Shown here: positions 7,287-8,475 of the stretch, piece by piece | Layout of the letters: the number at the start of each line of letters is the position of its first letter | Numbering within the stretch: position 1 is the stretch's first letter | Source: an uncultured Alphaproteobacteria bacterium | Lineage (GTDB): Bacteria > Pseudomonadota > Alphaproteobacteria > CAAHEQ01 > UBA3637 | Length of the DNA stretch: 8,475 nucleotides | Assembly (NCBI GenBank): GCA_947305835.1 | Contig: CAMZEQ010000027.1 | Coordinates: 1 to 8,475 of the forward strand | Direction of reading: 5' to 3' | Position numbers and translations under genes: made by a program | The notes under the pieces: generated by a model | Databases searched by the model: none | Told to the model about the DNA's origin: nothing | What the model saw: the letters and a program-made list of their open reading frames with translations, nothing else

Positions 7287-7315
7287 TTGACTTTTTACAA
7301 AATTTTTGTTATAAT
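7287..7315 (+). promoter_or_regulatory. Near-consensus sigma70 promoter for the tail-fibre leader
   Basis: TTGACT (7287-7292, five of six) and TATAAT (7310-7315, six of six) are separated by exactly 17 bases, with an AT-rich spacer. Transcription is expected to start at about 7321-7323, giving a leader of about 130 bases before the fibre start codon. The first terminator-like hairpin begins about ten bases after the start point. Confidence 0.8.
7297..7309. promoter_or_regulatory. 13-bp palindrome filling the promoter spacer
   Basis: ACAAAA and TTTTGT are perfect 6-bp arms around one T. The palindrome lies wholly between the -35 and -10 hexamers and abuts the -10, a classic place for a repressor operator. 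It is AT-only apart from one C and one G, so chance is a real alternative. Confidence 0.3.
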
Positions 7316-7331
7316 CATCCACGGTTAATGG

Positions 7332-7355
7332 CACCGGTATATCCGGTGTTTTTTT
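7332..7355 (+). terminator. Intrinsic terminator just after the promoter
   Basis: A perfect 6-bp GC-rich stem, CACCGG (7332-7337) with CCGGTG (7343-7348), has a TATAT loop and is followed directly by seven T (7349-7355). It lies about 10-35 bases after the predicted start of the plus promoter, so most initiated transcripts would end as RNAs of roughly 30-35 bases unless antitermination occurs. It reads in the plus direction. Confidence 0.75.
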
Positions 7356-7393
7356 ATTAGCCGACATGTTTAATTGTATTCTTATTTTATCTG

Positions 7394-7421
7394 GCCGCCA
7401 TCATCAGATGGGGGCTTTTTT
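7394..7421 (+). terminator. Second terminator-like hairpin in the leader
   Basis: GCCGCCATC (7394-7402) pairs with GATGGGGGC (7407-7415) with one G-G mismatch and an ATCA loop, followed by six T (7416-7421). It lies 20 bases upstream of the ribosome binding site of the fibre gene. Together with the first hairpin it places two stop signals between promoter and gene. Confidence 0.6.
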
Positions 7422-7440
7422 AAAACGGAATACCTTTATT

Positions 7441-7447
7441 AAAGGAG
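7441..7447 (+). promoter_or_regulatory. Ribosome binding site that sets the fibre start
   Basis: AAAGGAG lies five bases before ATG 7453. The longer frame back to ATG 7366 has no such site and its codons are part of the second hairpin, so 7453 is chosen. Confidence 0.85.
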
Positions 7448-7452
7448 AAAAA

Positions 7453-8475
7453 ATGACAGACCACGTCAAAATCTATGGCGTTAAGCCACGGATACAATAC
7501 ACGGCGGACGGGACTTTGACAGAATATGAATTCCCGTTTGCTATTTTTAAAACATCAGATATTGATGTTTATTTTGGAGATTCCAAGAAAGAATCAACCA
7601 GCTATACAGTTTCTGAAGCCCGTCATTCGGACGGGGGGACGGTAACCTTTGAATCAGCCCCTGAAGCTGGTACAATTATCACCATTGTGCGCAACCTTTC
7701 CATTGAACGCACCAGCGATTTTCAAGAAGGCTCTACTTTGCGCGCCAAGGTATTAAATGATGAATTAGATTATCAAATAGCCTGTACGCAACAGATTGCC
7801 GAAAATCTCAATCGTTCCATGGTGCTTCCCCCATATGCCACCGATAATGATTCGGATTTGACCTTGCCTGTTCCCAGCGCTGGAAAAGCCATTGTATGGA
7901 ACAGTGACGGCACAAACTTGGAAAATTCCACTGTATCAGTTAATTCTTTGGAAAGCGCTTTAAAGGGCTATAAAGAAGCCGCCGAAAGCGCTGCTTCCAC
8001 CGCTACCACAAAAGCGGGGATTGCCAGTGATAAAGCTGATTTGGCCACAAACAAAGCTCAATTAGCCTCGGACAAGGCAGATATTGCCACAGCTAAAGCC
8101 TCTGAAGCAGCATCTACACTTTCCGCCAAAGCCAATAAAGATATGGATAATATCAGTACAACTGGCAAAGAAAGTATGATAGGATTTTGTATGCCTGATT
8201 ATACAGCAGGTGTGTCAAAAACCATCGGAACAAGTTATACTGCCGAAACAAATGGTTGGATATTCTGTGGAAGACAAGCAACCTCTACTTCAACATCAAC
8301 GCCAGGAAAATTAATCATTGATGGACAAGAATTTTCGTTTCATTATTTTAATTCCTCAAATGGCACAGTACGAAGTGGAATTTTTATACCCGTAAAAAAG
8401 GGATCCAGCTATAAATATGAAAACCAAGCAGATCATTCTAATGAATTCATCTTTTTCCCATGTATAGGAGGTTAA
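7453..8475 (+). CDS. Phage tail-fibre-like protein with T7-fibre-like N-terminal domain
   Basis: Predicted 340-residue trimeric fibre subunit, probably for host binding. Residues 1 to about 125 resemble the N-terminal virion-attachment domain of T7-type tail fibres: an early YTADGTLTEYEFPF strand, a GGTVTFESAPEAGTIITIVR stretch, then RTSDFQEGSTLRAKVLNDELD leading into a helix, matching the family pattern of a Thr/Asp-rich loop, Gly-Ser and Leu-Asn. Residues 130-162 form a Pro/Gly/Asn-rich linker. Residues 165-230 are an Ala/Lys/Asp-rich stalk with a 14-residue repeat (IASDKADLATNKAQ, then LASDKADIATAKAS), typical of fibre coiled coils. Residues 240-340 are aromatic-, Ser- and Gly-rich and probably beta-structured, with a TSTSTST tract and a closing FIFFPCIGG; this tip is likely the receptor-binding part. 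I do not recognise the tip family. No tail, capsid or integrase gene is in the window, so it may be a prophage edge or a lone fibre cassette. Confidence 0.78.
   Translation: MTDHVKIYGVKPRIQYTADGTLTEYEFPFAIFKTSDIDVYFGDSKKESTSYTVSEARHSDGGTVTFESAPEAGTIITIVRNLSIERTSDFQEGSTLRAKVLNDELDYQIACTQQIAENLNRSMVLPPYATDNDSDLTLPVPSAGKAIVWNSDGTNLENSTVSVNSLESALKGYKEAAESAASTATTKAGIASDKADLATNKAQLASDKADIATAKASEAASTLSAKANKDMDNISTTGKESMIGFCMPDYTAGVSKTIGTSYTAETNGWIFCGRQATSTSTSTPGKLIIDGQEFSFHYFNSSNGTVRSGIFIPVKKGSSYKYENQADHSNEFIFFPCIGG

Larger units (their letters stand above)
7161..7452. other. Divergent regulatory region between efflux operon and tail-fibre gene
   Basis: No separate gene is seen. The region holds the efflux operon leader (minus), a near-consensus plus promoter, two inverted repeats and two terminator-like hairpins, all listed separately. 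The plus frame is open from ATG 7366 into the fibre gene, but that ATG has no ribosome binding site and its sequence passes through the second hairpin. Confidence 0.75.

Noticed and set aside
7366..7452. N-terminal extension of the fibre protein from ATG 7366, or a leader peptide
   Set aside because: No ribosome binding site precedes 7366 or the in-frame ATG at 7408, and the codons coincide with the second terminator-like hairpin; AAAGGAG clearly supports 7453.
8170..8475. Diversity-generating retroelement target region at the fibre C-terminus
   Set aside because: Fibre tips can be such targets, but no template repeat, reverse transcriptase or accessory gene is in the window and the tip does not look like a recognised variable-repeat lectin fold.

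Overview
This window is from a Gram-negative bacterium. It encodes two predicted lipoproteins and a tripartite RND efflux system that needs an outer membrane. The DNA looks fairly AT-rich (estimated by eye, not counted). Genes are tightly packed, with ATGA overlaps and good purine-rich ribosome binding sites. The overall look would suit a low-GC host-associated proteobacterium, possibly an alphaproteobacterium, but no marker gene proves this.

Left region (1-1390, plus strand): the C-terminal 182 residues of a MATE-family multidrug exporter, whose start lies outside the window. Overlapping it by four bases is a lipoprotein with a complete M23 (LytM-type) zinc peptidase domain. A gene-free gap of about 190 bp (1391-1578) then separates two convergent transcription units. 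It holds one bulged hairpin and one weak hairpin, and no convincing classical terminator.

Centre (1579-7160, minus strand): a two-gene efflux operon. The first gene is a membrane-fusion (periplasmic adaptor) protein. The second, overlapping by ATGA, is a 1498-residue protein that joins a complete AcrB-like RND inner-membrane pump in frame to a complete OprM/NodT-like outer-membrane factor. The outer-membrane half starts with its own positively charged, hydrophobic, lipobox-bearing signal sequence (lipobox Cys1049). The chain may therefore be a polyprotein cut by signal peptidase II. At the junction sits a T7 run in the phase of a -1 slippery heptamer, where a one-base slip leads straight to a stop. 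A dnaX-like arrangement giving both pump-only and fused products is thus conceivable. This is the most unusual feature of the window.

Right region (7161-8475): a divergent intergenic region with a near-consensus sigma70 promoter pointing right, two inverted repeats that could be operators, and two intrinsic-terminator-like hairpins. Both hairpins lie between the promoter and the next gene. That gene (7453-8475) encodes a 340-residue phage tail-fibre-like protein with a T7-fibre-like N-terminal adaptor, an alanine-rich coiled-coil stalk and a beta-rich C-terminal tip. Promoter followed by terminators followed by a structural gene recalls Q-type antiterminated phage late promoters. No other phage gene is visible, so this may be a prophage edge or a lone fibre cassette.
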